Shown piece after piece: positions 12,703 to 20,476 of a DNA stretch of 20,476 nt. Location: positions 1-20,476 of the IMG/VR virus record IMGVR_UViG_3300021963_004603; one strand, given 5' to 3'. Both the position numbers and the translations under genes were made by a program. The notes under the pieces are model-generated. The model was not told the origin of the DNA. It did not search any database and saw only the letters and a program-made list of their open reading frames with translations. Origin of the DNA: a virus. Position 1 is the first letter of the stretch. The number at the start of each line of letters is the position of its first letter.

Positions 12703-14414
12703 GTTGCCATCCTTGAAAAATTCTTATGCTTCTCAAACCTTATTACATTAGCAAACTTATCTACCAATTGATCGGTCTTATGACTGATTACAAATACATT
12801 AGTGTCACCAGCTAATGTTTGTAAGATCTTCATCAACTCATCACTTCCTTGTACGTCCATAGAGCTGTCGAATACTTCGTCCAATATAAGAAGATTTGTT
12901 GAAGCACTATTGCGCAGCTTAGCCACAGCTCTCCAGGTAAATAACAGAGCCAGGTCAATGCGAGACTTTTCACCTTCACTAAAAGACTCATAACTAAATT
13001 CATCTCTAAACCTCGATTTAATTGTTTCTTCAAATCCTTCGTTAAGTTCAAAGTTAACGAAGAAGTCCATGGATGCAAGATACTTATTAATTAGTTTGTT
13101 CATGATAGGAACGTACTGCTTAATGATCTTGGTCTTAATACCAGTATCCTTTAGAAGAGTATTGGCAATGTCAAGTACTTGCTTGTCTATTATCAATGCT
13201 TCCTTAGATGCAATCAACTCTCTCAACTCATCTTTAAGAGTCTTTAACTCCACATTGGTGGATTCGATATGTTTGTTAGTTATATTAAGAGACTCAATTT
13301 CTTTATTGATATCGGTAATAAAACTAGCCCAGGTACGACACTGAACATTCAGGTCGGAGACTTCTCTATTCCTAGTAGATATTTCAGAGGATATACTTGA
13401 GATTTCGGCAAGTCTGCTATTAATACTATCCAATTCTTCAGCAATTTTTCCCTTGCCTGATTCAATTTCAGTAATCTGCGAATTGCTTTTACTAATAATG
13501 GTATTTTTGTGCTCGTGTGCAATTCCCTGACGACAAGTTGGACAATCATCATGTGATGTAAAGAATTGCGTCTCCTTGCGTAGCTTCTCCAATCGGAGAT
13601 CAACTTGTCTTGCAATATCGCGGATTTTTTCCAGCCTGGCCCGTACCTTGTCCTGATCGCCAATGTTACTAGACTTTTCTTCGATTTCAGTTTGTAGCCT
13701 TTCGATATCGGCATTCGTACGCTGGATGTTGGCAGTGAGTTCATTTACCTTTGCCTCCTTCTGTTTAACTAGTTCTTCATTATTTTGTTTGAGAGAGTCG
13801 ATGTGCCTTTTGTACAGCTCAATCTTCTCCCCTGTTGACTTGATACCGAAGTCTGTAGTAATGATAGTATCCCTATTGGCCGATAGCTTACCCTTGAGTA
13901 AGGTATTCATGGTGGAGAAGATCTGAATGTCTAACAAATCCTCAATAACATCTCTACGATGCTGGGCCGATAGCTGCATGAAAGGTACAAAGGCTGCACT
14001 ACCAAGGATTACAATTTGCGAAAATGATTTATGACTTAACTTAAGTATGCTACGTTCAAACATTTCCTGGTAGTCGCGAGCCTCTGCATCTTGATTTATT
14101 GGTTTGCCGTCTTGTAGAATCTCAAAGATAGAAGGCTTCATACCTCTTCTTACCTTGTATTCCCTCTTACCAATAGAGAATTCCACCTCCACCTCCAACC
14201 CCTTGCTGTTGATGGAGTTGATGAGTTGTGGTTTGTTTATTTTACGGAACGGCTTGCCGTAGAGTGAGTAACACAGGGCATCTAACAATGTAGACTTACC
14301 TGCCCCATTCTCACCCACAATGAGTGTTGACTTATGTTTGGTAAAGTCAATCTCAGTAAATGTGTTTCCAGTTGAAAGAAAGTTCTTCCATCTTATCGTC
14401 TTAAAGTATATCAC
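12699..14414 (-). CDS. 46: Recombination endonuclease subunit gp46 (Rad50/SbcC-like)
   Basis: The ATPase subunit of the gp46/gp47 complex, which resects DNA ends for recombination-dependent replication and host DNA breakdown. The 571 residues show the Rad50 order: Walker A GENGAGKST (34-42), a long coiled coil with a CPTC zinc hook near residue 293 (HDDCPTCRQG), the second coil, ABC signature SFSEGEKSR (near 478), and Walker B LLILDEVFD (near 510) with SHKTDQ (H-loop) after it. Length is close to T4 gp46 (560). The start is ATGA-coupled to gp47. The complete fold and neighbour make the call firm. Confidence 0.95.
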   Translation of the reverse strand: MIYFKTIRWKNFLSTGNTFTEIDFTKHKSTLIVGENGAGKSTLLDALCYSLYGKPFRKINKPQLINSINSKGLEVEVEFSIGKREYKVRRGMKPSIFEILQDGKPINQDAEARDYQEMFERSILKLSHKSFSQIVILGSAAFVPFMQLSAQHRRDVIEDLLDIQIFSTMNTLLKGKLSANRDTIITTDFGIKSTGEKIELYKRHIDSLKQNNEELVKQKEAKVNELTANIQRTNADIERLQTEIEEKSSNIGDQDKVRARLEKIRDIARQVDLRLEKLRKETQFFTSHDDCPTCRQGIAHEHKNTIISKSNSQITEIESGKGKIAEELDSINSRLAEISSISSEISTRNREVSDLNVQCRTWASFITDINKEIESLNITNKHIESTNVELKTLKDELRELIASKEALIIDKQVLDIANTLLKDTGIKTKIIKQYVPIMNKLINKYLASMDFFVNFELNEGFEETIKSRFRDEFSYESFSEGEKSRIDLALLFTWRAVAKLRNSASTNLLILDEVFDSSMDVQGSDELMKILQTLAGDTNVFVISHKTDQLVDKFANVIRFEKHKNFSRMAT

Positions 14415-15478
14415 GCAATCTCCATACTTAACGCTTCATTGTATAGGTTACGGAGTAGATTTTCCAGCTTTGGCTTATCTACTTTGAGTTCTAATTGATC
14501 CACAAACTTGTTAAGTATAGTTAAGGTATCCTCTGCCTCATTAACAATATCGGCGTCATCTTCTAAGTTGAGGTTAAGGTGGTCTTCTACTACCTGTAAG
14601 TCTAACAAGCCCCCTCTTTCCAATCTCTCAATAAACAAATCAAACCAGTATGGATTAGTTTTGTTCTTAATGATGACCTTTACAATGGTATCTTTATATT
14701 GTGCATAGTCATCCACGATAACGTCAGACATACTCTTGTTAAGATCATCATACCAAATTTTATGGAACATCACATTAGGATTAGGTACGAATTCTAACTC
14801 CCTGGTACTGGTATCCAGTATATGGAATCCTTTTGCATCTTCAAAGTCTGACCATGTCATCTGATAGGGGGTACCAGTATAGACAATGTTACCTCTCTTA
14901 CTACGGGTATGGAAATGGCCAGATATGACCATATCGAACTTATCGAATATACCCTTATCTAACCCGGTATCACATATTGCACCTTTGTGCATTTCAAACC
15001 CACTGATTTCAAAATGACCTATACAGATTTGTGCTGTAGACATCTCCATAGCCTTCAACACCTCTGCCTCATTCTCCTGACATATCCAAGGCACCATTAG
15101 TATGCTGGTACCATTGAATCCATACTCCATTGGAATCTGAACTTGATTGATATTGGTGAATTGGTTTAGAAGTAAATCTAATGAGTTAACATCATTGGTG
15201 TTCTTGTAGTAAGTATCGTGATTACCTACCAACAGCCAACTCTTAAACTTTGGTTGATTGAGGGGGTCAAAGAAGTATTCCCGGCAATGCTTTAATGTCT
15301 GATAGTTAACGAATTTACGTCTATCAAATACATCACCAAGTTGAATAACGCATTCTACTCCATTCTGTTCTAGATATGGAAAGAATACCTCATCATAAAA
15401 TTTCTTAAAGTGCTTATGAAAGTGTGGGCTATCACCTCTAGCACCGAAATGACTATCCCCGAGTATCGCTATCTTCAT
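14411..15478 (-). CDS. 47: Recombination endonuclease subunit gp47 (Mre11/SbcD-like)
   Basis: The nuclease partner of gp46. The calcineurin-type phosphoesterase motifs are in order: GDSH (7-10), LGDVFDRR (47-54), VGNHD (84-88), IGHFE (153-157) and SGHFHT (186-191). These residues bind the two catalytic metals. Length 355 compares with 339 in T4. The last 26 bases of the late sigma factor gene overlap the start of this gene, so the two are packed and likely co-translated. The stop overlaps gp46 as ATGA. Confidence 0.95.
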   Translation of the reverse strand: MKIAILGDSHFGARGDSPHFHKHFKKFYDEVFFPYLEQNGVECVIQLGDVFDRRKFVNYQTLKHCREYFFDPLNQPKFKSWLLVGNHDTYYKNTNDVNSLDLLLNQFTNINQVQIPMEYGFNGTSILMVPWICQENEAEVLKAMEMSTAQICIGHFEISGFEMHKGAICDTGLDKGIFDKFDMVISGHFHTRSKRGNIVYTGTPYQMTWSDFEDAKGFHILDTSTRELEFVPNPNVMFHKIWYDDLNKSMSDVIVDDYAQYKDTIVKVIIKNKTNPYWFDLFIERLERGGLLDLQVVEDHLNLNLEDDADIVNEAEDTLTILNKFVDQLELKVDKPKLENLLRNLYNEALSMEIA

Positions 15479-16031
15479 CTACCGGCTCTTCCTCTTCAAT
15501 AAATTTCTCAAGACCTTTTTTACGAAGCTTTTTCTTCTTATCTAAGTTCTCTTCGAAGTTGAGAATAAAATCATTCATATTCTCGTTTTCCATATCAATG
15601 TATGCCGGGGTAAACTCCCCATCATCATGCTCCCCCTGCTCAATGAGCGTATTCATGAGTAAGGAGTTACCTAATACTTTGTGTTTGATGTAGAGTTGTT
15701 TCTTCTCTTTTTGGATGCGTCTAAGGAAGGCGTAGTAGATGATTTGCGTGAAATACGCAAAAGGATTATCAGATTTACTAGGGTCAAAATTATCAATATA
15801 GCTAATACAGTTTTCAATACCATCACTTATCATCTCTTCTCTATACGAGTAGTTAATAAAGTTAGGCTTGTACGAAAGCCTTTGGGCGATCATTAACATA
15901 CAATGACCAATGTAATTAGGGATGCGTGGTTTTTCTGTATTGTTTGCCCTTGACTCAATAACAGCATTTCTATATTCAACTACTGCGGCCAATAATTTCT
16001 TATTGTCAACATAATGATTGGGTTCACTCAT
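15453..16031 (-). CDS. 55: Late transcription sigma factor, gp55-like
   Basis: The phage-encoded sigma subunit that directs host RNA polymerase to late promoters (TATAAATA in T4). The 192-residue protein has a sigma region 2-like core: YREEMISDGIENCISYIDNFDPSKS (63-87) followed by NPFAYFTQIIYYAFLRRIQKEKKQ (89-112), the segment for core binding and -10 melting in the gp55/sigma70 family. The C-terminus is acid- and lysine-rich (EEEEPVDEDSD), which in T4 gp55 is the area that contacts the gp45 clamp through a short hydrophobic end; such a hydrophobic end is not obvious here. Position before gp47 is typical of marine T4-like phages. At least one perfect late promoter occurs in the window. Confidence 0.9.
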   Translation of the reverse strand: MSEPNHYVDNKKLLAAVVEYRNAVIESRANNTEKPRIPNYIGHCMLMIAQRLSYKPNFINYSYREEMISDGIENCISYIDNFDPSKSDNPFAYFTQIIYYAFLRRIQKEKKQLYIKHKVLGNSLLMNTLIEQGEHDDGEFTPAYIDMENENMNDFILNFEENLDKKKKLRKKGLEKFIEEEEPVDEDSDTRG

Positions 16032-16038
16032 AATATCC

Positions 16039-16425
16039 TTAGTTCAAAGGCTTCTTAGCCATATGTCTCTCTAACATAGCAAGATAGCTATCATAATTAG
16101 CTGGTTTTCTTGGCTCTACCGCCTCCATCAAATCGGCCACCAGACTTGGGTCGATGTGTTCTTGTATTGCTTTGAGTGCACTATCGTAGTACTCAGGCAA
16201 TCCCTGGATAGGGTTACAAGTTGTCTCAACACAATGTCTTTGTACTCTAAGGTTCTCATCAGATGTAAAAGGAATGTACCGTTGTAAGGTAATGGATGGT
16301 GGTCCATTAGCCCGGTGTACGTATAGAATTTGTAATGGATTGTTAACGGTGATACTTTCGTAATCCTCTTTAACTATACTCCCTACAATTTCCGTCCCTG
16401 ATGATAACCTTAGTACTGTAACCAA
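16039..16425 (-). CDS. Hypothetical protein, possible LSm-like N-terminal domain
   Basis: A 128-residue protein between uvsW and gp55. The first 45 residues (VLRLSSGTEIVGSIVKEDYESITVNNPLQILYV) have the alternating pattern of a small five-strand barrel like Sm/LSm proteins: a strand with a GTEIVG turn, then DYESITVNNP. The C-terminal part is helical (SALKAIQEHIDPSLVADLMEAV and later). From memory, this gene is a constant neighbour of gp55 in marine T4-like phages. Whether it binds RNA or DNA is not known. The LSm idea rests on pattern only. Confidence 0.7.
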   Translation of the reverse strand: MVTVLRLSSGTEIVGSIVKEDYESITVNNPLQILYVHRANGPPSITLQRYIPFTSDENLRVQRHCVETTCNPIQGLPEYYDSALKAIQEHIDPSLVADLMEAVEPRKPANYDSYLAMLERHMAKKPLN

Positions 16426-16426
16426 T

Positions 16427-17902
16427 TTAGCTCCTTAGTTCAACGTTATATATTTTATAGTCGAACTTTTCTTCGTTGTACATCTTAATACGTTCAACGA
16501 AGTGTAGTATAGTATGATTCTTCTTTGACTTCCAGCTCAAGTCGTCAGCAATGTCATATAATGTAAACATACTCTTGCTAAACAACTTCCTAAGACCGCG
16601 TCCAATGGATTGAAGAACTTTGATTCTAGACTTTGATGGACTTGCAAATATAACATTATGTAAATTCTTAATATTTATCCCTGTAGAGAATGTACCTAGG
16701 GAGGCTACAATGATACCGTCTTGTATATCTTCGACCTCTTTCCTAATATCTTCTCTTATCTCCCCATCAACATCACCATCTACGTAGTAGAGTTGTCTAC
16801 CGTCCATTTTATCTTTAAGCATATCGTAAATGGCCTTGCCATGGGCCTTATGTCTGAACAATACCAGGCTGTTACCTTTTAGAGAAAGAGCGAGATTAGT
16901 AACAAATTTATTACGATGCTGGCTAGTAGTGATAAAATTAATCTCATCTGCATATTGCATCCCCTTTACTAATTTCCTGGTCTCTTCTGAGTGGTTGAGT
17001 ACTATGGCCTTAATTTTAAATTTTGATAATGTATTATTCTCAATTAACTTGGCCGTTGTAGTGACCTTCTTAACCGGGCCAAACAATCCTTCAAGTACCA
17101 GTTTATGGGTCTCGGTACCGTCCAACGTGCCAGTAAAGCCAAACCGATATTGACAATCGGTCATCTTACTCATAATGTCAGTTAGACTTTTGGCCTTAAA
17201 CAGATGGGCCTCGTCCCCTACCACTATACCAAATCTCTTAAACCATTCTTTAGGTAACTTGTATATGGATTGCCAGGTGCAGATGTAGATAGGTTTATTG
17301 GAGTCCTTTTCTGCCCCAGCCAATATTCTATGGCATAGCTTATTGGGATCGTCCTGCATGTAATCACCAAAGTCGGTAGCCATTTGGTGTACCAGGGAGG
17401 TGGTAGGGACGATAATGAGTGCTGGTCTATTTGGATTTCTACTCAGTAACTGCATTACGATAGAAAATATCATCAAGGACTTGCCCGAGGCCGTTGGTGA
17501 TACAAATAATGCACGTTTGGTTCTTACGGCATGGGTATAGGATTCTACCTGGTAATCCCTCACCTCAATATCCGGTCTCTTAATGTATCTCTTTACATCT
17601 ATGTTTGCATCAACGAGTGAGTAATCTTCATCCAAGAAAGAATTATGATTATCATACTCTATCTCATACTCTCTTTCACGTGCAAATATCTCCACATACA
17701 GACGAAGACCGGCATAGATCCTTTTGGTCATAATATTGTATAGACGTATCTTCCCATCCCACATCTTATTACGATACATGGGTGTGAATTTAGCCCCTGG
17801 CACACTAAACGTAAAGTATGCACTCAGTTCATATGCTACATCAGGATCACATTGTATCTTTATGTAAACATCATCTATACGTGTTATAACTAGTTTGCTC
17901 AT
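16427..17902 (-). CDS. uvsW: UvsW-like SF2 helicase
   Basis: UvsW is the T4 RecG-like helicase that unwinds R-loops and branched DNA, switching replication from origin-dependent to recombination-dependent. The 491-residue protein has SF2 motifs in order: Walker A SPTASGKS (135-142), VVGDEAHLF (227-235, DEAH box), FGFTGTLDG (254-262, motif III TGT), SLGTFSTGIN (motif V region, about 400-410) and QSIGRGLRK (motif VI with arginine finger, about 435-445). The N-terminal part before the helicase core is the UvsW-type small DNA-binding region. Length is near T4 UvsW (503). The start overlaps uvsY as ATGA. Confidence 0.95.
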   Translation of the reverse strand: MSKLVITRIDDVYIKIQCDPDVAYELSAYFTFSVPGAKFTPMYRNKMWDGKIRLYNIMTKRIYAGLRLYVEIFAREREYEIEYDNHNSFLDEDYSLVDANIDVKRYIKRPDIEVRDYQVESYTHAVRTKRALFVSPTASGKSLMIFSIVMQLLSRNPNRPALIIVPTTSLVHQMATDFGDYMQDDPNKLCHRILAGAEKDSNKPIYICTWQSIYKLPKEWFKRFGIVVGDEAHLFKAKSLTDIMSKMTDCQYRFGFTGTLDGTETHKLVLEGLFGPVKKVTTTAKLIENNTLSKFKIKAIVLNHSEETRKLVKGMQYADEINFITTSQHRNKFVTNLALSLKGNSLVLFRHKAHGKAIYDMLKDKMDGRQLYYVDGDVDGEIREDIRKEVEDIQDGIIVASLGTFSTGINIKNLHNVIFASPSKSRIKVLQSIGRGLRKLFSKSMFTLYDIADDLSWKSKKNHTILHFVERIKMYNEEKFDYKIYNVELRS

Positions 17903-18333
17903 GCACCTACTTTAAACTTTTCCCAGGTAATTGCGGCATTTATTTGATAGCCCCGGGAAGGTAATGATTTAATAATTGACTCAACAAACTCTACCTTATC
18001 GGCCTGGAGGCTTATCATGGCCTTGGCCTTGGAGATATCCTTATCAGCCTCCATGTAGGTAGGTATATCGGTCTTTAAAATACGGAGACCAAAGGGTTCC
18101 CATTGATTTGCCCGTAGTTCTTCCTCACTCAGTGTTCCGTTATAGTATTCGAATTTTTCCTTGTATAACCGTTTATAATCTCTTTCCCAGTTCCTTAGAG
18201 TGGTTCTTTCCTGGGAGTAGATCTTGTAGTACTTGGAATGTAGTTGGGGAATGCGTAGGGACTCTTCACCTAACTCAGTACGGTCAACGCATGAGTCTCT
18301 TTCCCACAATGCCTCTATCTCTTCTAACTTCAT
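17899..18333 (-). CDS. uvsY: UvsY-like recombination mediator
   Basis: UvsY loads UvsX recombinase on single-stranded DNA covered by gp32. The 144-residue protein begins MKLEEIEALWERD, like T4 MRLEDLQEELKKD, and keeps the family core: LHSKYYKIYSQERTTLRNWERDYKRLYKEKFEYYNG (an amphipathic helix pattern like the T4 Y-S-K-W...L-D-Y-Y-S-G region), ADKDISKAK (ADKDVLKVD in T4), and IIKSLPSRGYQINAAI (AIKSRGFAIKHI in T4). Length and the uvsW neighbour agree with the assignment. It is the first gene after a sigma70-like promoter, suggesting it is expressed with the early/middle genes rather than with the late virion genes. Confidence 0.92.
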   Translation of the reverse strand: MKLEEIEALWERDSCVDRTELGEESLRIPQLHSKYYKIYSQERTTLRNWERDYKRLYKEKFEYYNGTLSEEELRANQWEPFGLRILKTDIPTYMEADKDISKAKAMISLQADKVEFVESIIKSLPSRGYQINAAITWEKFKVGA

Positions 18334-18361
18334 ATCACCTCACTGTATGCACAACAAATGT

Positions 18362-18390
18362 ATTATAATGTAATCGTATTCTTAAATCAA
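18362..18390 (-). promoter_or_regulatory. Sigma70-like promoter upstream of uvsY
   Basis: On the minus strand TTGATT (18385-18390) and a perfect TATAAT (18362-18367) are separated by exactly 17 bases. The -35 lies in the last codons of the tail gene and its stop codon falls in the spacer. A leader with a GAGGTG-type ribosome site follows before the uvsY ATG. The architecture matches a host sigma70 promoter and marks the change from virion genes to DNA metabolism genes. Confidence 0.68.
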
Positions 18391-18900
18391 GTATTCCAAA
18401 TCGAAGGATTGATAGGTAAAGGTGGCAACAGCATCGATGTAGTCTATGTCTGTCATTCGTGTGTCAAACACTAGTTCAGATAAGGCTGATGGATACAGGT
18501 TCTTGAACTTGCACAGTGCGATAGGCTTCTTAGAACTGGAGAGAATGGTAAGGGTGGCATCGGAGAACACCCCTTCTCCTGGATTGGCGTTTACTAACGA
18601 ATTGTAACCAGTAAAGCCTTCATTACGAGTAATCTTAGTCAGCCAAGTATACAGCTCGTAGTAATTACGAAGTTCTTCATCAACACGAAATGTAATGTTC
18701 ATATCACCGTAGTCAATCTTATCACCAGGGTACTTCAATGTGTTGAATGGGGTGTTAACTTCTGCCCTTCCAATATTTAAGGAAGGAATACTTGCACTCT
18801 GTACAAAGAAATTAACGCCAGGTGTTTTAAAAATCGAGAAATTGAACCCAAGTGGTGATAGGAAGTTCTTATTCGTAGGTAATCTATCTATAGCAGCCAT
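18382..18900 (-). CDS. Tail-tube-fold structural protein (probable gp3/gp19 type)
   Basis: A 172-residue virion protein that I recognise as a T4-like tail component, but I cannot decide which one. It begins MAAIDRLPTNKNFLSPLGFNFSIFKTPGVNFFVQSASIP, the short strand and loop pattern of tail-tube-fold proteins (gp19, gp54, gp48 and the terminator gp3), followed by YGDMNITFRVDEELRNYYELYTWL (the conserved VDE...N..E segment) and a final strand YIDAVATFTYQSFDLEY. In marine T4-like phages the gene between gp23 and uvsY is usually annotated gp3, the tail completion and sheath stabiliser; a tube paralogue is the alternative. An AAGGAG ribosome site precedes the ATG. Confidence 0.7.
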   Translation of the reverse strand: MAAIDRLPTNKNFLSPLGFNFSIFKTPGVNFFVQSASIPSLNIGRAEVNTPFNTLKYPGDKIDYGDMNITFRVDEELRNYYELYTWLTKITRNEGFTGYNSLVNANPGEGVFSDATLTILSSSKKPIALCKFKNLYPSALSELVFDTRMTDIDYIDAVATFTYQSFDLEYLI

Positions 18901-18916
18901 AATATCTCCTTAAGAG

Positions 18917-18924
18917 TATTTATC
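18917..18924 (-). promoter_or_regulatory. Late-promoter-like box GATAAATA
   Basis: On the minus strand GATAAATACTC lies just after the gp23 terminator and 16 bases before the tail gene ATG. It differs from the T4 late box TATAAATA in the first base only. A transcript starting about six bases downstream would carry a very short leader, just including AAGGAG. Plausible, but not proven, as a late promoter giving the tail gene its own transcript. Confidence 0.45.
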
Positions 18925-18930
18925 GGCAAT

Positions 18931-18957
18931 AAAAAAAGGGCTCCGAAGAGCCCTTTT
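18931..18957 (-). terminator. Intrinsic terminator after gp23
   Basis: On the minus strand the sequence AAAAGGGCTC-TTCG-GAGCCCTTTT forms a perfect 10-bp stem with a UUCG tetraloop, continuing into a run of seven U (18931-18937). It lies about 40 bases after the gp23 stop and before the next late-promoter-like box. This is a textbook Rho-independent terminator and would end the high-level capsid transcript. Confidence 0.92.
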
Positions 18958-18996
18958 AAGTTCACAAAATGCAATCTATTATTATTTTTATTTTGA

Positions 18997-20361
18997 TTAC
19001 ATTAAGTTAGAAACGATGACACGTCTGTAGTACACGTTGGTGTCAGCGGTCAATGCACCAGTACCGGCTGCTGTAGCACCATCACTGAATGGGTTTGCAA
19101 CCATTCCGTAACGGGTCTTGAAGCCAATCTTTGGTTGGAATGTGTCTTGATCAACTGCACGAACCATTTGTAGAGGAACATATGGGCAATAGAATAGACC
19201 AGCATCGAATGCGCTAGAGCCTTTGTAACCAACGGTCAGATATTGACCAGAGGCACTGTTTTGACCACCAGCATATGGATCGATGTAAACACGAATACGA
19301 CCGTTTAGAACACCAGCGAAAGTGTTACCTGTGTCATCAACGTTAAGGTTGTTGCTGTTCAGGGCTGGGGCGTAATCAAGAACACCAGCCATTTGAAGAG
19401 CAGAAGCTACGTCAGATGAACAGATGATGATATTACCTTTACCGCGACGAGTTGCTTTAGCAATTTGATTTGCTTCACGCTCGACTTGGAACATCAGGCC
19501 TTTGAACTTCTCAACTGACCAACGACCGTTAGAGTCGGTGTCAAGGTCGAAAACACCAGCAGTTGTTACGTTCTCAGTAGCACCACGGGTAGAGGTGATA
19601 TTGATTGTACGGATAACTTCACGATTGATTTCGGCTAGGATTTCTGAAGAAAGAATATTTGACAATTCTGTCTCAGCATCCAGACCGTGAACAGCACGCA
19701 AGTCTTGTGCAAGTTCCATTGAGTATTCAGCTTTTAGAGCACGTGACTTAGCAGTAACAGTTACTTTCTCGATAGAGAAAGCCATTTCTGGGAATACCAG
19801 AGATGCGTTAGAACCAAGGTTCTCAGCAGAAGCTGTAGACATACCAGAACCGGTGTTGTACAGGCCGTTGGAGACCATGTCAGCACCAAGAGTAACAGTG
19901 GTGTTACCTGGAATGTTACCTGCGTTCTTCAGACCAAAGGTGTTAGCACCAGATAGGACTGAGGAGAATGCAGTGTTGACTTCACCGTAGAATGTTTCGG
20001 TACCAGCGTTGTTGCTGTAACGTGCACGCATTGCGAAGATCAAACCTGTAGGACCTGTCATTGGCTGTACGCCGCAAACATCATAGGCCATTAGGTTAGG
20101 CATTGCACGACGAACCAAGCTGATCAGTACAGGATCAAATGTATCGATAGCACTTGAACCGCCTTGGGCTTGAATAGCGTTAGCAGGCTGATTGGCTTCT
20201 AATAGAGACTGACCGCCGTAGCCGCCGCTTTCGCGAAGAGCTCTTTCGGTATTCTCTAAGATTTGAGCAGTAACAGCACGCTTGTGAGGATCTTTAATTG
20301 CTACAAGATCTTCGTGCTCTAATACTGGAGCCCATTTTCTTTGAATTTCTTCAGTTAACAT
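18997..20361 (-). CDS. 23: Major capsid protein, gp23-like
   Basis: The capsid hexamer protein of T4-like phages (HK97 fold). The 454-residue protein starts MLTEEIQRKWAPVLEHEDL and carries the family landmark VRRAMPNLMAYDVCGVQPMTGPTGLIFAMRARY (about residues 87-120), nearly the same as in T4 (VRRAIPNLIAFDICGVQPM). It is shorter than T4 gp23 (521), like marine T4 relatives. SLLE at 52-55 fits the prohead protease rule (I/L-x-E), predicting removal of a 55-residue propeptide, where T4 cuts after residue 65. The start has an AAGGA ribosome site and a perfect late promoter about 40 bases upstream; a strong terminator follows. Confidence 0.97.
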   Translation of the reverse strand: MLTEEIQRKWAPVLEHEDLVAIKDPHKRAVTAQILENTERALRESGGYGGQSLLEANQPANAIQAQGGSSAIDTFDPVLISLVRRAMPNLMAYDVCGVQPMTGPTGLIFAMRARYSNNAGTETFYGEVNTAFSSVLSGANTFGLKNAGNIPGNTTVTLGADMVSNGLYNTGSGMSTASAENLGSNASLVFPEMAFSIEKVTVTAKSRALKAEYSMELAQDLRAVHGLDAETELSNILSSEILAEINREVIRTINITSTRGATENVTTAGVFDLDTDSNGRWSVEKFKGLMFQVEREANQIAKATRRGKGNIIICSSDVASALQMAGVLDYAPALNSNNLNVDDTGNTFAGVLNGRIRVYIDPYAGGQNSASGQYLTVGYKGSSAFDAGLFYCPYVPLQMVRAVDQDTFQPKIGFKTRYGMVANPFSDGATAAGTGALTADTNVYYRRVIVSNLM

Positions 20362-20401
20362 AGAGTTTTTTCCTTCCGTTTAAAAATTATCGGGTTAAGT
20401 T

Positions 20402-20409
20402 TATTTATA
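20402..20409 (-). promoter_or_regulatory. T4-type late promoter TATAAATA for gp23
   Basis: On the minus strand TATAAATA is found exactly, four bases after the gp22 stop codon and about 40 bases before the gp23 ATG. This is the gp55-dependent late promoter box of T4. The leader contains the GGAAGGA ribosome binding site. Together with the terminator after gp23 it forms a separate capsid transcription unit. Confidence 0.82.
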
Positions 20410-20413
20410 ATAC

Positions 20414-20476
20414 TTATTTCTTGACTGTGCGAGAAATTGCTCTTACGTAATTAGCAACGGAAGGAGCAACGACAGG
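20414..20476 (-). CDS. 22: Prohead scaffold (gp22) C-terminus, partial
   Basis: Twenty codons and a stop in frame at the right edge, reading PVVAPSVANYVRAISRTVKK. The final YVRAISRTVKK-type helix resembles the C-terminus of T4-like scaffold proteins, and gene 22 is the expected gene immediately before 23. The stop codon lies four bases before the late promoter of gene 23. Too short for proof without the upstream sequence. Confidence 0.65.
   Translation of the reverse strand, partial: PVVAPSVANYVRAISRTVKK

Noticed and set aside
13349-13744. Minus-strand frame of 131 codons inside gp46
   Set aside because: Alternative frame of the gp46 coiled coil, very Lys/Arg/Ser-rich, no ribosome site; a shadow of the real gene.
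16670-16682. GATAAATA late-box look-alike on the minus strand
   Set aside because: Lies within the uvsW coding region with no virion gene downstream; likely chance.
1-20476. tRNA genes, CRISPR arrays, insertion sequences, attachment sites
   Set aside because: Gaps between genes are under 100 bases and none holds a cloverleaf, repeat array or transposase frame that I could see.

Overview
The window is a stretch of a large tailed dsDNA phage genome of the T4-like myovirus lineage. Every gene I can support lies on the minus strand, so the region is transcribed from base 20476 towards base 1. The T4-type core appears in this transcription order: end of the scaffold gp22, major capsid gp23, a tail-tube-fold protein, UvsY, UvsW, a small hypothetical, late sigma factor gp55, gp47, gp46, then (after a long accessory insert) sliding clamp gp45 and clamp loader gp44. 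The short 454-residue capsid protein and several small conserved-looking proteins resemble marine (cyanophage/pelagiphage-like) T4 relatives more than coliphage T4. No photosynthesis gene is visible and the host cannot be named from the sequence.

Right-hand part (about 18.3-20.5 kb): virion genes with late-type signals. A perfect TATAAATA late promoter follows gp22, a UUCG-loop terminator follows gp23, and a late-promoter-like GATAAATA precedes the tail gene. Next (12.7-18.4 kb) is the recombination, late transcription and DNA-end-processing block (UvsY, UvsW, gp55, gp47/gp46), apparently started by a sigma70-like promoter at the end of the tail gene.

Middle part (about 4.2-12.7 kb): an accessory block dominated by 7-deazaguanine chemistry. 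FolE, QueD, QueE and QueC lead from GTP to preQ0. QueF reduces preQ0 to preQ1. A DpdA-like transglycosylase would place the base in DNA. A PurN-like formyltransferase next to it matches what is known of DpdN (dPreQ1 formyltransferase). The simplest reading is a phage that replaces some DNA guanines with formylated preQ1 (fdPreQ1) to resist restriction. A class II glutamine amidotransferase beside QueC, a P-loop kinase-like protein, a MazG-like protein, a divergent peptide deformylase and a dUTPase/dCTP-deaminase-like enzyme are interleaved and are the less understood parts.

Left-hand part (1-4.2 kb): a glycosyltransferase and a SAM methyltransferase, then clamp gp45, a small membrane protein, clamp loader gp44, a 53-residue membrane protein, a Tat-signal protein and the start of another membrane protein that runs off the window. 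Most junctions overlap as ATGA or TAATG, implying translational coupling within long operons. No tRNA, CRISPR array, insertion sequence or attachment site was seen. The only non-coding stretches are short (under 100 bases).
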